Source of the DNA: Streptomyces sp. NBC_00448
Lineage (GTDB): Bacteria > Actinomycetota > Actinomycetes > Streptomycetales > Streptomycetaceae
Assembly (NCBI RefSeq): GCF_036014115.1
Contig: NZ_CP107913.1
Location: 5,945,501-6,009,500, forward strand
Direction of reading: 5' to 3'
DNA length: 64,000 bases
Positions 17,843-25,931 of this stretch are shown one piece after another. How positions within the stretch are numbered: the stretch's first letter is position 1; every line of letters begins with the position of its first letter. Below the pieces are notes generated by a model. That model was not told the origin of the DNA, made no database searches, and worked only from the letters and a program-made list of their open reading frames with translations. Made by a program: the position numbers and the translations under genes.

Positions 17843-18619
17843 TCAGTCCGCCGCGAGGACGTACGGAGTGGTGACGGCCAGCGCGGCGAAGCCCAACCGC
17901 TCCAGGATCGGCCGGCTCTGGTCCGAGGCGTCCACCTGGAGGTAGCGGCAGCCGCGCGCGGCGGCGATACGGGCCCGGTGCGCGACCAGCGCGCGGTAGA
18001 TGCCGCGGCCGCGCCACTCCTCGACGGTGCCGCCGCCCCACAGGCTCGCGAACTCCGTGCCCGGGTGGAACTCCATCCGGGCGCCGCACACCGGCCGCTC
18101 GCCCGCCATCGCCACGGTCATCTCCACGTCGGGACCGCCCACTTCGGCCAGCAGCCGCTCCCTCAGACGGGCGGAGTCCGTGCCGAACGCCTGGTCGTGC
18201 ACGTCCGCGATCAGGTGCACGCCCGCCGCGTCCGTCACCGGCTCCAGCCGGACACCCTCCGGCGCCGGGGTGTCCGTCGGCAGCGCCGCGATCTCCGCGA
18301 CCATCAGGGTCTCCGGGGGTTCGGCGGTGAACCCCGCGGCGGTCAGGCGCTCGGGGAGGTCCGCGGGCAGGTCGTACGAGTACAGCTTCCACTCGAACTC
18401 GCGGCCCTTGCCTTCGGGGGAGCGCAGCCATGTCCGCTGCGCGGCGATCGCCCGGTCGGCCTTCGCGCCCTCCTCCGCGGTGAACCCCGACCACACGACT
18501 CCGGCCCATCCGTTCGGGCCGTCGCCCTCGACCAGACGCACGACCCCCTCCGCCGTCACCGGTCCCGCCCCCCGCCGGATCTGCCCGTCAAACGTCTCCC
18601 GCAGCTGCCCCATGTCCAT
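17843..18619 (-). CDS. GNAT family N-acetyltransferase
   Basis: This 258-residue protein has its acetyl-CoA binding fold in the C-terminal half. FASLWGGGTVEEWRGRGIYRALVAHRARIAAARG carries the RGRGIY loop. The next strand, YLQVDASDQSRPILERLGF, and the closing segment are also typical. The N-terminal ~120 residues are a degenerate first GNAT-like half. The acceptor substrate is unknown. It begins at ATG 18619 (MDMGQLRETF) and lies directly upstream of the MOSC gene. Upstream is a 240-base repeat region, so the promoter must lie in or next to that repeat. Confidence 0.87.
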   Translation of the reverse strand: MDMGQLRETFDGQIRRGAGPVTAEGVVRLVEGDGPNGWAGVVWSGFTAEEGAKADRAIAAQRTWLRSPEGKGREFEWKLYSYDLPADLPERLTAAGFTAEPPETLMVAEIAALPTDTPAPEGVRLEPVTDAAGVHLIADVHDQAFGTDSARLRERLLAEVGGPDVEMTVAMAGERPVCGARMEFHPGTEFASLWGGGTVEEWRGRGIYRALVAHRARIAAARGCRYLQVDASDQSRPILERLGFAALAVTTPYVLAAD

Positions 18620-18683
18620 CCCCGCACTCTAGGGCGCCCCTGTCCCCCCGGGCTCCCTCTTTTCCCCGCCCCGGGACCTTGCG

Positions 18684-18807
18684 GCCGGTGGGTGGTTGGT
18701 GGCGCAGTTCCCCTTGCCCCGGGGGGACCCGGGCATATCCAGGGGCGCGTGGGGGTACCTCCCAGGCGAAGCTCTGGGGGAGAACGGCGCGACAAGCCAC
18801 CCACCGG
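18684..18807. repeat. Inverted intergenic repeat with a second repeat nested inside
   Basis: The outer arms, ccggtgggtgg at 18684 and ccacccaccgg ending at 18807, are perfect inverted copies, continued by gcgcagttcc and gaacggcgcg. The right half matches the caggggcgcg...gcgcgacaagcc element seen at 5.4 and 25.8 kb. It is interrupted at 18751-18782 by gggggtacctccca...tctgggggag, itself a hairpin-forming repeat that I recall as common in Streptomyces. The rest of 18620-18859 holds no gene I can support. Confidence 0.8.
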
Positions 18808-18859
18808 GAGGTGGTCCCGGAGCCGACAGTACGAGGCACCCCGGGGGGTCAGGGGCCCC

Positions 18860-19933
18860 TCAGGGAGCAAGGGCGTTCAGGACCCGCTCCACGTCGGCAG
18901 ACGTGTTGTGGAGGTGGACCGCCAGACGGATGGCGCCGAGGGGCGCGGAGAAACGGATGCCGGCGGCGGAAAGACGGCTCGGGTAGGAGGAGGGCGCCCC
19001 CGGCACCGAGACGATCGCCGAGTCCCCCGGTACCGCGGGGTACCCGAGCGCGGCGAACCCTTCGCGCAGGCGCGCCGCGAGCGCGAGGTCGTGGGCGCGG
19101 ACGGCGTCCACACCCAACTCGGTGAGGAGCGAGAGGGACGCGGCGGCACCGACGAACGGCAGATACGCCGGGCGGGAGTCGAAGGCGTGCGCGGCGGCCG
19201 CGAACCGCTCGATCGGGCCGTAGCAGTTCGCCCAGCGGTCCGCCGCGGCGTACCACCCGGCGGAGCCGGCGGACAGGGCGCCCTCCGCCCCTTCCCGCAC
19301 CGTGAGGAAGCAGGCCCCGTGCGGGCTCACCAGCCACTTGTAGCCGTGGGCCACCACGAAGTCGTAGTCGTCGGCGCACAGCGGCAGCCACCCCACCGAC
19401 TGGGTGCCGTCGATGAGGACACGGGCCCCGGCCGCCGCGGCGGCCGAGCGGATCGCCGGGAGGTCGGCCACCCGGCCGTCCGCGGACTGCGCACCGCTGA
19501 CCGCGACCAGCGCGGTGGAGGGCCGGACCGCGTCGGCGATCCCCTCCAGCGGCACCAGCCGCAGCTTCAGGTCCGCGCGGGCCGCGAAGGGCTGGACCAG
19601 CGAGCTGAAGTCCCCCTCGAAGGCGACCACCTCCGCCCCGGCGGGCAGCGCCGCGGCGATCAGGCCGACCGCCTCGGCGACGGTACTGGCCAGCGCCACC
19701 CGCTCGACGGCGACGCCGACCAGCCCGGCGTACGCGGCCCGCGCGGCGGCCACCGCGGCTTCGTATCCGTCGAGGTCGGGCCGGCCGGCCGCCCACGCGT
19801 CGACGGCGGACCGCAGCGCGGCGGCGGTGCGGGCCGGCGCCAGCCCGTGGCTGGCCGTGTTGAGGTACCCGGGCGCGATGCCCGCGTACTCGGAGCTGAC
19901 GATTTCCTGGAAGCGGGAGGCGTCGGTGTCCAT
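18860..19933 (-). CDS. Class V aminotransferase family protein
   Basis: This 357-residue PLP enzyme belongs to the NifS/isopenicillin-N-epimerase-like class V group. Residues include the PLP ring-stacking region NTASHG, Asp175 in RVLIDGTQSVG and the Schiff-base Lys199 in VAHGYKWLV. The C-terminal small domain ends RLAVHLHNTSADVERVL. It lacks a cysteine-desulfurase active loop, so a role as epimerase, lyase or aminotransferase on a small amino acid is more likely. The start is the ATG at 19933 (MDTDASRFQE); the longer frame runs into the LysR gene. It is divergent, 84 bases apart, from a LysR regulator that probably controls it. Confidence 0.88.
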   Translation of the reverse strand: MDTDASRFQEIVSSEYAGIAPGYLNTASHGLAPARTAAALRSAVDAWAAGRPDLDGYEAAVAAARAAYAGLVGVAVERVALASTVAEAVGLIAAALPAGAEVVAFEGDFSSLVQPFAARADLKLRLVPLEGIADAVRPSTALVAVSGAQSADGRVADLPAIRSAAAAAGARVLIDGTQSVGWLPLCADDYDFVVAHGYKWLVSPHGACFLTVREGAEGALSAGSAGWYAAADRWANCYGPIERFAAAAHAFDSRPAYLPFVGAAASLSLLTELGVDAVRAHDLALAARLREGFAALGYPAVPGDSAIVSVPGAPSSYPSRLSAAGIRFSAPLGAIRLAVHLHNTSADVERVLNALAP

Positions 19934-20017
19934 GACTCCTGAGCCTGACGGCCCACCGTCCCAAAGTCCATCAACGATGTCTGTCGTGTGCACCCAAGCT
20001 CCGCTTATGGTTGTGGG

Positions 20018-21034
20018 GTGATCGAGGCACGACATCTACGAGTGCTGCGCGCGGTGGCCCGTACCGGTTCCTTCTCCGCCGCGGCCCGCGAACTGGGCTG
20101 TACCCAGCCGGCGGTGAGCCAGCAGATGAAGGCGCTGGAGGGCGCGGCGGGCACCCCGCTGCTGGTCCGCGGTGCCCGCGAGATGCGGCTGACGGAGGCC
20201 GGCGAGGTGCTGGTGCGGCATGCGGCGGGCATCCTCGCCGGGCTGACCGCGGCCGAGGAGGAGGTCGCGGCGATCGCCGGGCTGCGGGCCGGACGGGTCC
20301 GGCTCGCCTCCTTCCCCTCGGGCAGTTCCACGCTCGTGCCGACCGCGGTGGCCGATCTGCGCGCCCGCCATCCGGACACCCGCGTCTCGCTGGTCGAGGC
20401 GGAGCCGCCCCGGTCGGTGGAGATGCTGCGGGCCGGCGACTGCGACATCACGCTCGCGTTCCGGTACGTGGACCTGCCGACCCCGGCCGAGGAGTCCTGG
20501 TCGGACCTGGTGGTGCGCCCCCTGCTCACCGACCGCCTGGTCGGCCTCGTCCCCGAGGACCACCGGCTGGCGAAGGCGGGAACGGAGCCGGGAGCCGAGA
20601 CGGAGAGCGGGGCGCGGACAGCGGCGGTGGCGGACACGCGTGCCGCTGGGGGCCCGCACGGCTCCCGCGAGGGCAGGGCGCCCGTGCCGTACGCGGAGCT
20701 GGCCGCCGAGCAGTGGATCGCCGGCTGCCCGCGCTGCCGCCGGCACCTGGTCGAGGTCTGCGAGCGGGTCGGCTTCACCCCCCGGATCGACTTCGCGACG
20801 GACGACTACCCGGCGGTGGTCGGCCTGGTCGCCGCCGGTCTGGGCGTGGCCGTGCTGCCCGAACTCGCCCTCGCGGCGGTGCGGACCGACGGGGTGGCCG
20901 TGCTGGAGATGGCCCCCGCGGTGGAGCGCGAGGTCGTGGCGCTCACCCTCCCCGACCTCGCCCACGTACCGGCGGTGGACATGATGCTCACCCGGCTGAG
21001 CCGGGCGGCGCTTCGTTCCCGAGTCCCCCGATGA
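20018..21034 (+). CDS. LysR family transcriptional regulator
   Basis: This 338-residue LTTR has an N-terminal winged helix (residues 2-62: ARHLRVLRAVARTGSFSAAARELGCTQPAVSQQMKALE). A substrate-binding domain follows with the first lobe from ~90. An unusual ~45-residue Ala/Gly/Glu-rich insertion sits at about 190-235, between the EDHRLAK strand and PYAELAAEQW. The start is the GTG at 20018 (VIEARHL); a short upstream extension in the same frame has no ribosome site. It is divergent from the class V aminotransferase, the usual layout for LysR control of the neighbour. The effector is unknown. Confidence 0.9.
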   Translation: MIEARHLRVLRAVARTGSFSAAARELGCTQPAVSQQMKALEGAAGTPLLVRGAREMRLTEAGEVLVRHAAGILAGLTAAEEEVAAIAGLRAGRVRLASFPSGSSTLVPTAVADLRARHPDTRVSLVEAEPPRSVEMLRAGDCDITLAFRYVDLPTPAEESWSDLVVRPLLTDRLVGLVPEDHRLAKAGTEPGAETESGARTAAVADTRAAGGPHGSREGRAPVPYAELAAEQWIAGCPRCRRHLVEVCERVGFTPRIDFATDDYPAVVGLVAAGLGVAVLPELALAAVRTDGVAVLEMAPAVEREVVALTLPDLAHVPAVDMMLTRLSRAALRSRVPR

Positions 21035-21132
21035 CCCCCCTCCGATGACCGAGCCCCCCGACACCCCCGGTGGGGCCCGTACGGACCTCGTCTGAAAAAT
21101 CGATTCTTCGGAACGGTCGCGGTGTCCGGCGG

Positions 21133-21657
21133 TCAGTAGATGCGCACCGGTTCGGTGTCGCGATCGGGCTCCATGCCCAGGTCGGGCTCGCCGTCGTACG
21201 GGTCGTAGTCGTCGTGGCTGTCGTGGCCGGCGTGCGGGCCGTCCTCGTCGGCGTCCGCCGCGGCTTCGGCGGCGTCGGCCTCCTCCAGGTCCGCGTCGGC
21301 GTAGCGCTCGTACCGCTTGCGCTCGCGGTCCCGCTCACGTTCGCGCTCGCGTTCGTCGTCGTCCCGGTCACTGGCGCGGTGGCGCGAGCGGCCCATCATG
21401 GCCTCGCGCTCGTCCTCGGTGAGCCCGCCCCACACTCCGTACGGCTCGCGTACGGCCAGTGCGTGGGTGGCGCACTCCGCGCGGACCGGGCAGCGCATGC
21501 ACACCTCCTTGGCGGCGGCCTCGCGCGCGCTGCGGGCGGCGCCGCGCTCGCCCTCGGGGTGGAAGAACAGCGAGCTGTCGACGCCGCGGCAGGCGGCGAC
21601 GAGCTGCCAGTCCCATAGGTCCGCGTTGGGGCCGGGAAGGCGGGAGAAGTCTGCCAT
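21133..21657 (-). CDS. whiD: WhiD, WhiB-like iron-sulfur developmental regulator, with long C-terminal tail
   Basis: This 174-residue Wbl protein has four cluster ligands, Cys23, Cys53, Cys56 and Cys62, and the GVWGG turn at residues 74-78 followed by EDEREAMMGR. The N-terminus MADFSRLPGPNADLWDWQ is that of S. coelicolor WhiD, as I recall it, which is needed for spore maturation. The Wbl domain ends near residue 95. A charged tail of ~80 residues follows: an Arg/Glu repeat (ERERERERDRERKRYERY), an Ala/Asp/Glu acidic run and His/Asp/Tyr motifs. WhiD as I recall is ~110-130 residues, so this is notable. The ATG has a GAGGGG ribosome site. It is divergent from bldM. Confidence 0.92.
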   Translation of the reverse strand: MADFSRLPGPNADLWDWQLVAACRGVDSSLFFHPEGERGAARSAREAAAKEVCMRCPVRAECATHALAVREPYGVWGGLTEDEREAMMGRSRHRASDRDDDERERERERDRERKRYERYADADLEEADAAEAAADADEDGPHAGHDSHDDYDPYDGEPDLGMEPDRDTEPVRIY

Positions 21658-21724
21658 TGCTCATCCCCTCGAAGCGTGGGTGACGGCCTGGGAGGTCGGC
21701 TTTGCTCAGCCGTACGTCCGACCG

Positions 21725-21749
21725 TACATCTACTGTCGTAGTAGATGTA
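21725..21749. promoter_or_regulatory. Perfect inverted repeat in the whiD promoter region
   Basis: TACATCTACT-GTCGT-AGTAGATGTA is a perfect 10-base inverted repeat about 70-90 bases upstream of the whiD start, in an AT-rich patch. A second short repeat, ATCGCC...GGCGAT, follows at 21760-21779. The layout suggests an operator for a dimeric regulator; I cannot name it. Confidence 0.6.
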
Positions 21750-22013
21750 AATATGACTCATCGCCAATCTAGCGGCGATTACCCCCCACACCAGAAAAGA
21801 GCCGCCAAACAGTGCAAACTCCGGCATAAGACCCGTTTGGCAGAATTCGCGAACCCGATCGCTGCGCCGCGCGGGTGGCGCGCCACCCCTCGCGCGGCTG
21901 AACCATGCTGCCCGTCGCCTCGGAAATCACGGCCGCCTCGCCCATCTGACCTGCGACATGGTCGATCCGTACACGCATGATCACGTAGAGTGCACACGAC
22001 TGCGATCCGACGT

Positions 22014-22041
22014 CGTAACTCTTTCGGGTGAGGGTCGTTGA
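22014..22041 (+). promoter_or_regulatory. bldM promoter, sigma-BldN type
   Basis: CGTAAC (22014-22019), 16 bases, CGTTGA (22036-22041). This is exactly the sequence and spacing I recall for sigma-BldN promoters (chaplin, rodlin and bldM p1). Transcription would start near 22048, leaving a 5' UTR of roughly 120 bases. Confidence 0.78.
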
Positions 22042-22064
22042 GTGTGGCGGAAGCGGTTGGCGGG

Positions 22065-22074
22065 ATCACGTGAT
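22065..22074. promoter_or_regulatory. Palindrome in the bldM 5' leader
   Basis: ATCACGTGAT is a perfect 10-base palindrome about 20-25 bases downstream of the predicted bldM start point. It could be an operator; no regulator is assigned. The rest of the 514-base whiD-bldM gap (21658-22171) contains no supported gene. Confidence 0.35.
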
Positions 22075-22171
22075 TCGGGCACTTGCCCGAGCCGTCAGCC
22101 CCAACGGTGAAGATTCGTACTTCGTACAGCCTGGAGGCACAAGTGACGCGGTTCAGCTGCGGAGGGCGGTC

Positions 22172-22783
22172 ATGACTTCCGTCCTCGTCTGCGACGACTC
22201 CCCGCTCGCCCGAGAGGCCCTGCGCCGCGCGGTGGCCACCGTGCCCGGCGTCGAGCGCGTTACCACCGCGGCCAACGGCGAGGAAGTCCTCCGCCGCTGG
22301 GGTGCCGACCGCTCGGACCTCATCCTGATGGATGTCCGCATGCCCGGCCTCGGCGGCGTGGAGACGGTACGGCGGCTGCTGTCCGCCGACCCCGGCGCCC
22401 GCATCATCATGCTCACCGTCGCCGAGGACCTGGACGGGGTGGCGCTCGCCGTGGCGGCCGGTGCCCGCGGCTATCTGCACAAGGACGCCTCGCGCGCCGA
22501 ACTGCGGGCCACCGTCACCCAGGCGCTCGCCGACCCGACCTGGCGGCTCGCCCCGCGCCGGCTGCGCTCGGCCGAGATGGGCGCCGCGCCCACCCTGACC
22601 GCCCGCGAGATCCAGGTGCTCGAAGGGATGAGCCACGGCCGCTCCAACGCGGAGATCGGCCGCGAGTTGTTCCTGTCCGAGGACACCGTCAAGACGCACG
22701 CCCGGCGGCTGTTCAAGAAGCTCGGTGCCTCCGACCGGGCGCACGCGGTCGCCCTCGGCTTCCGCTGGGGCCTGGTCCGTTAG
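22172..22783 (+). CDS. bldM: BldM, response regulator needed for aerial hyphae
   Basis: This 203-residue NarL/FixJ-type regulator has a receiver domain (1-~118) with Asp8/Asp9, phosphorylation-site Asp54 in ILMDVRMPG and the Lys near residue 104 in YLHKDAS. The LuxR helix-turn-helix is at ~138-200 (LTAREIQVLEGMSHGRSNAEIGRELFLSEDTVKTHARRLF). As I recall, S. coelicolor BldM has the same length and near-identical sequence, works without a known kinase, and binds alone or with WhiI. The ATG at 22172 has GGAGGG seven bases upstream. It is driven by the sigma-BldN-type promoter at 22014-22041 and divergent from whiD. Confidence 0.97.
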   Translation: MTSVLVCDDSPLAREALRRAVATVPGVERVTTAANGEEVLRRWGADRSDLILMDVRMPGLGGVETVRRLLSADPGARIIMLTVAEDLDGVALAVAAGARGYLHKDASRAELRATVTQALADPTWRLAPRRLRSAEMGAAPTLTAREIQVLEGMSHGRSNAEIGRELFLSEDTVKTHARRLFKKLGASDRAHAVALGFRWGLVR

Positions 22784-23370
22784 GGCCGTGTCCCGGTGGG
22801 TGTCGGCGGGTCCATTCGGTCGCCCGGACCCCCGGCCGACCTCGGCGAACTCCCGTGGAACTGCCGCGGGAACGCCGGGAAGTCACCGGCGGGTCCTCGG
22901 TTTCCCGGGGGAGGACGCATGCTTGACGTATGGACTTCCTCGGGGATCGGTGGGGGCCGGGTATGGCGGAGATGACGGCGGCGGGCGCGCGAGCGCGGCC
23001 GTCCGCGCCCGCCCCCGGTGTGAACGGCGGGCCTGACGCCGCGCGGAGCGCGCCTCCCGGTGCGGCTTCGGCAGCCTCGGCTGCTCCGGCGGTGCCGGGT
23101 GCCGTGCCAGGCGCGCGGTCGTCCGTTGCCGCGCGCGGCACTTCGTCCGCGGCGCCGTCCGCGGCGCGGTCCGGAACCGGGTCCCCGGCAGGGTCCGGAA
23201 CGGGCGTCGCGACCGGCGCCGCGACCGGGTCCGACGCCGCGGGCGACTCCGTCCCGGAGACCGGGTCGGAGGCTCCGTCGGGTGCCGTGCCGGGCGGACC
23301 GCATAACGCTTCGGTGCAGAAGTACGGCCGCGATGCGGCGAATCGTCCGGTGGCGAGGCACCATGGGGGG
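22784..23370 (+). other. 587-base gap between bldM and shbA, no confident gene
   Basis: The shbA frame stays open back to an ATG at 22930. The encoded 147 residues are low-complexity Ala/Gly/Pro/Ser/Thr sequence with imperfect repeats (for example gggtccggaac and gggtccgacgc around 23165-23240) and do not look like sigma-factor sequence. It may be long leader DNA or a disordered N-terminal extension. I see no hairpin of terminator quality. Confidence 0.5.
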
Positions 23371-23988
23371 ATGCGTGACGACGACCCCCCGGCCATCGGT
23401 GCCCTCGTTCGTCGCGCGGTCGACGGGGATCAGCGGGCCACCCACGACCTGCTCGCCGCCGTTCACCCCCTCGCCGAGCGCTACTGCCGGACCAGGCTGT
23501 CCCGTCTGCCCGGTGACGCGCGGCACTTCGTGGACGACCTTGCCCAGGAGGTCTGCCTCGCGGTGCTGTGCGCGCTGCCCCGCTACCGCGACCTCGGCCG
23601 CCCGTTCGAGGCGTTCGTCGTATCGATCGCCGCGCACAAGATCGCCGACCTCCAGCGGGCCGCGATGCGCGGCCCCGGCGCCGCGGTGCCGTCCGACGAG
23701 ATGCCGGAGAAGCCGGACGACTCGCTCGGGCCCGAGGAGCGCGCGCTGCTCAACAGCGACGCGGCGTGGGCCCGCAAGCTGCTCGCCCGCCTCCCCGACC
23801 ACCTGCGCGAGCTGGTGCTGCTGCGGGTCGCGGTGGGCCTGAGCGCGGAGGAGACCGGGCAGGTGCTGGGCATGTCGCCGGGTGCCGTCCGGGTCGCCCA
23901 GCACCGCGCGCTCAGCCGGCTGCGGGCGATCGCGGAGGAGTCCGGCGCGGTGTCGGCCGAGACGGACGCATCGGGCCTGAGCGCGTAG
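23371..23988 (+). CDS. shbA: ECF sigma factor ShbA (SigD-like)
   Basis: This 205-residue ECF sigma factor has region 2 at ~25-95 (HPLAERYCRTRLSRLPGDARHFVDDLAQEVCLAVL). Region 4 lies at ~135-190 (LPDHLRELVLLRVAVGLSAEETGQVLGMSPGAVRVAQHRALSRL). Position next to bldM and guaB and the sequence match ShbA, which in S. griseus drives transcription of the principal sigma gene hrdB, and SigD of mycobacteria. No anti-sigma gene is adjacent, as expected for ShbA. The start was set at ATG 23371 (MRDDDPPAIGALVRRA), the point where family-like sequence begins; a GTG seven codons earlier or an ATG at 22930 cannot be excluded. Confidence 0.88.
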   Translation: MRDDDPPAIGALVRRAVDGDQRATHDLLAAVHPLAERYCRTRLSRLPGDARHFVDDLAQEVCLAVLCALPRYRDLGRPFEAFVVSIAAHKIADLQRAAMRGPGAAVPSDEMPEKPDDSLGPEERALLNSDAAWARKLLARLPDHLRELVLLRVAVGLSAEETGQVLGMSPGAVRVAQHRALSRLRAIAEESGAVSAETDASGLSA

Positions 23989-24251
23989 CCGTTCCGGGTT
24001 CAGCGGTTTCAGCCCTTCCGGGGCCGACCGGTCCGGGAGGCTCGTTCCCGCTCACGCGTTCCCGGGCGGCCGTCCGCGGGCGGCTGTTCGCGGGGAGCCG
24101 CCGTTCCGGGGCGCCCGCGTCCCCCGGCGGTGCGGGCGATGCGCGGGGGTGGCGAAGCCGACAGACCGGGCGGCTCCGGGCGGTCAGGGGAATAGCGGCA
24201 AAGCCACTACCATTGAGCAACTCGCCGGGCAAGACCATTCGGGAAGGTGTC

Positions 24252-25751
24252 ATGTCGCTGAACGCCGACGGAGTAGCCGAGAAGTTCGCCACGCTCGGGC
24301 TCACCTACGACGATGTGCTGCTGCTCCCGGGGGCGTCCTCGGTGCTGCCGCACCAGGTGGACACCTCCTCCCTGATCTCGCGGAACGTCCGGGTGAACAT
24401 CCCGCTGCTCTCCGCCGCGATGGACAAGGTCACCGAGGCGCGGATGGCGATCGCGATGGCCCGCCAGGGCGGCGTCGGCGTGCTGCACCGCAACCTCTCG
24501 GTCGAGGACCAGGTCAGCCAGGTCGACCTGGTCAAGCGCTCCGAGTCCGGCATGGTCACCGACCCGATCACGGTCCGGCCCGACGCCACCCTCGGCGAGG
24601 CCGACGCGCTGTGCGGCCGGTTCCGGATCAGCGGCGTGCCGGTCACCGACGAGGCCGGGCGGCTGCTCGGCATCGTCACCAACCGCGACATGGCCTTCGA
24701 GTCCGACCGCAACCGCCAGGTCCGCGAGGTCATGACCCCGATGCCGCTGGTCACCGGCAAGGTCGGCATCTCCGGCACCGACGCGATGGCGCTGCTGCGC
24801 CGGCACAAGATCGAGAAGCTGCCGCTGGTCGACGACGAGGGCCGGCTCAAGGGCCTGATCACCGTCAAGGACTTCGTCAAGGCCGAGCAGTATCCGCACG
24901 CCGCCAAGGACGTCGAGGGCCGGCTGCTGGTCGGCGCGGCCGTCGGCGCGAGCCCCGAGGCGCTGGACCGGGCGCAGGCGCTGGCCGGCGCCGGCGTCGA
25001 CTTCCTGGTGGTCGACACCTCCCACGGCCACAACAGCAACGCGCTGGACTGGATGGCGAAGATCAAGTCCAGCGTCCAGGTCGACGTGGTCGGCGGCAAC
25101 ATCGCCACTCGCGACGGTGCCAAGGCGCTGCTCGACGCAGGCGTCGACGGTGTCAAGGTCGGTGTCGGCCCCGGCTCGATCTGCACCACCCGGGTGGTCG
25201 CCGGCATCGGTGTGCCCCAGGTCACGGCGATCTACGAGGCGGCGCAGGTCTGTATCGACGCCGGTGTCCCGGTGATCGGCGACGGCGGCCTGCAGTACAG
25301 CGGCGACATCGGCAAGGCGCTGGCCGCGGGCGCGAGCAGCGTCATGCTCGGCAGCCTGCTGGCCGGGTGCGAGGAGTCGCCCGGGGAGCTGCTGTTCATC
25401 AACGGCAAGCAGTTCAAGTCCTACCGCGGGATGGGCTCGCTCGGCGCGATGCAGTCGCGCGGGCAGGCCCGGTCGTACTCCAAGGACCGCTACTTCCAGG
25501 CCGACGTCTCCTCCGACGACAAGCTCGTTCCCGAGGGTGTCGAGGGGCAGGTCGCCTACCGCGGTCCCCTCTCGGCGGTCCTCCACCAACTGGTCGGCGG
25601 GCTGCGGCAGACCATGGGGTACGTCGGCGCGGCGGGCATCGCCGAGATGGAGTCCAAGGGGAAGTTCGTCCGCATCACGGCCGCGGGGCTCAAGGAGTCC
25701 CACCCGCACGACATCCAGATGACCGTCGAAGCCCCCAATTACCACGGCTGA
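24252..25751 (+). CDS. guaB: Inosine-5'-monophosphate dehydrogenase
   Basis: This 499-residue enzyme oxidises IMP to XMP with NAD+, the committed step to GMP. The TIM barrel begins LTYDDVLLLPG. Two CBS domains are inserted at ~95-220 (VREVMTPMPLVTG, HKIEKLPLVDDEGRLKG). The catalytic loop VGPGSICTTR places the nucleophile at Cys311, and the flap motif YRGMGSLGAM is present with the Arg-Tyr pair. The ATG at 24252 follows GGAAGG six bases upstream. guaB3 follows after a repeat-containing gap; guaA, the next enzyme, is 16.5 kb away. Confidence 0.97.
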   Translation: MSLNADGVAEKFATLGLTYDDVLLLPGASSVLPHQVDTSSLISRNVRVNIPLLSAAMDKVTEARMAIAMARQGGVGVLHRNLSVEDQVSQVDLVKRSESGMVTDPITVRPDATLGEADALCGRFRISGVPVTDEAGRLLGIVTNRDMAFESDRNRQVREVMTPMPLVTGKVGISGTDAMALLRRHKIEKLPLVDDEGRLKGLITVKDFVKAEQYPHAAKDVEGRLLVGAAVGASPEALDRAQALAGAGVDFLVVDTSHGHNSNALDWMAKIKSSVQVDVVGGNIATRDGAKALLDAGVDGVKVGVGPGSICTTRVVAGIGVPQVTAIYEAAQVCIDAGVPVIGDGGLQYSGDIGKALAAGASSVMLGSLLAGCEESPGELLFINGKQFKSYRGMGSLGAMQSRGQARSYSKDRYFQADVSSDDKLVPEGVEGQVAYRGPLSAVLHQLVGGLRQTMGYVGAAGIAEMESKGKFVRITAAGLKESHPHDIQMTVEAPNYHG

Positions 25752-25799
25752 AGCCGGACCGGACCGCCCGGGTCGCCTGGTTGCCGATCTGCCCGGACC

Positions 25800-25844
25800 T
25801 TGCGGTCCGCGGGCGGCTTGTCGCGCAGTTCCCCGCGCCCCTGG
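25800..25844. repeat. Single copy of the Streptomyces-type intergenic repeat
   Basis: Read on the minus strand, caggggcgcggggaactgcg and the following cgacaagccgcccgcgg match the core of the repeats at 5431, 5541 and 18.7 kb. It lies in the 180-base gap between guaB and guaB3. Confidence 0.8.
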
Positions 25845-25931
25845 ATCACTGCGGCTGCTTCCGGGGCAGGCAACCCACCCGGGGGGACCCGTCATACTGG
25901 GCTGCGCAGGACGGACAGAGAGGCGTAGGAC

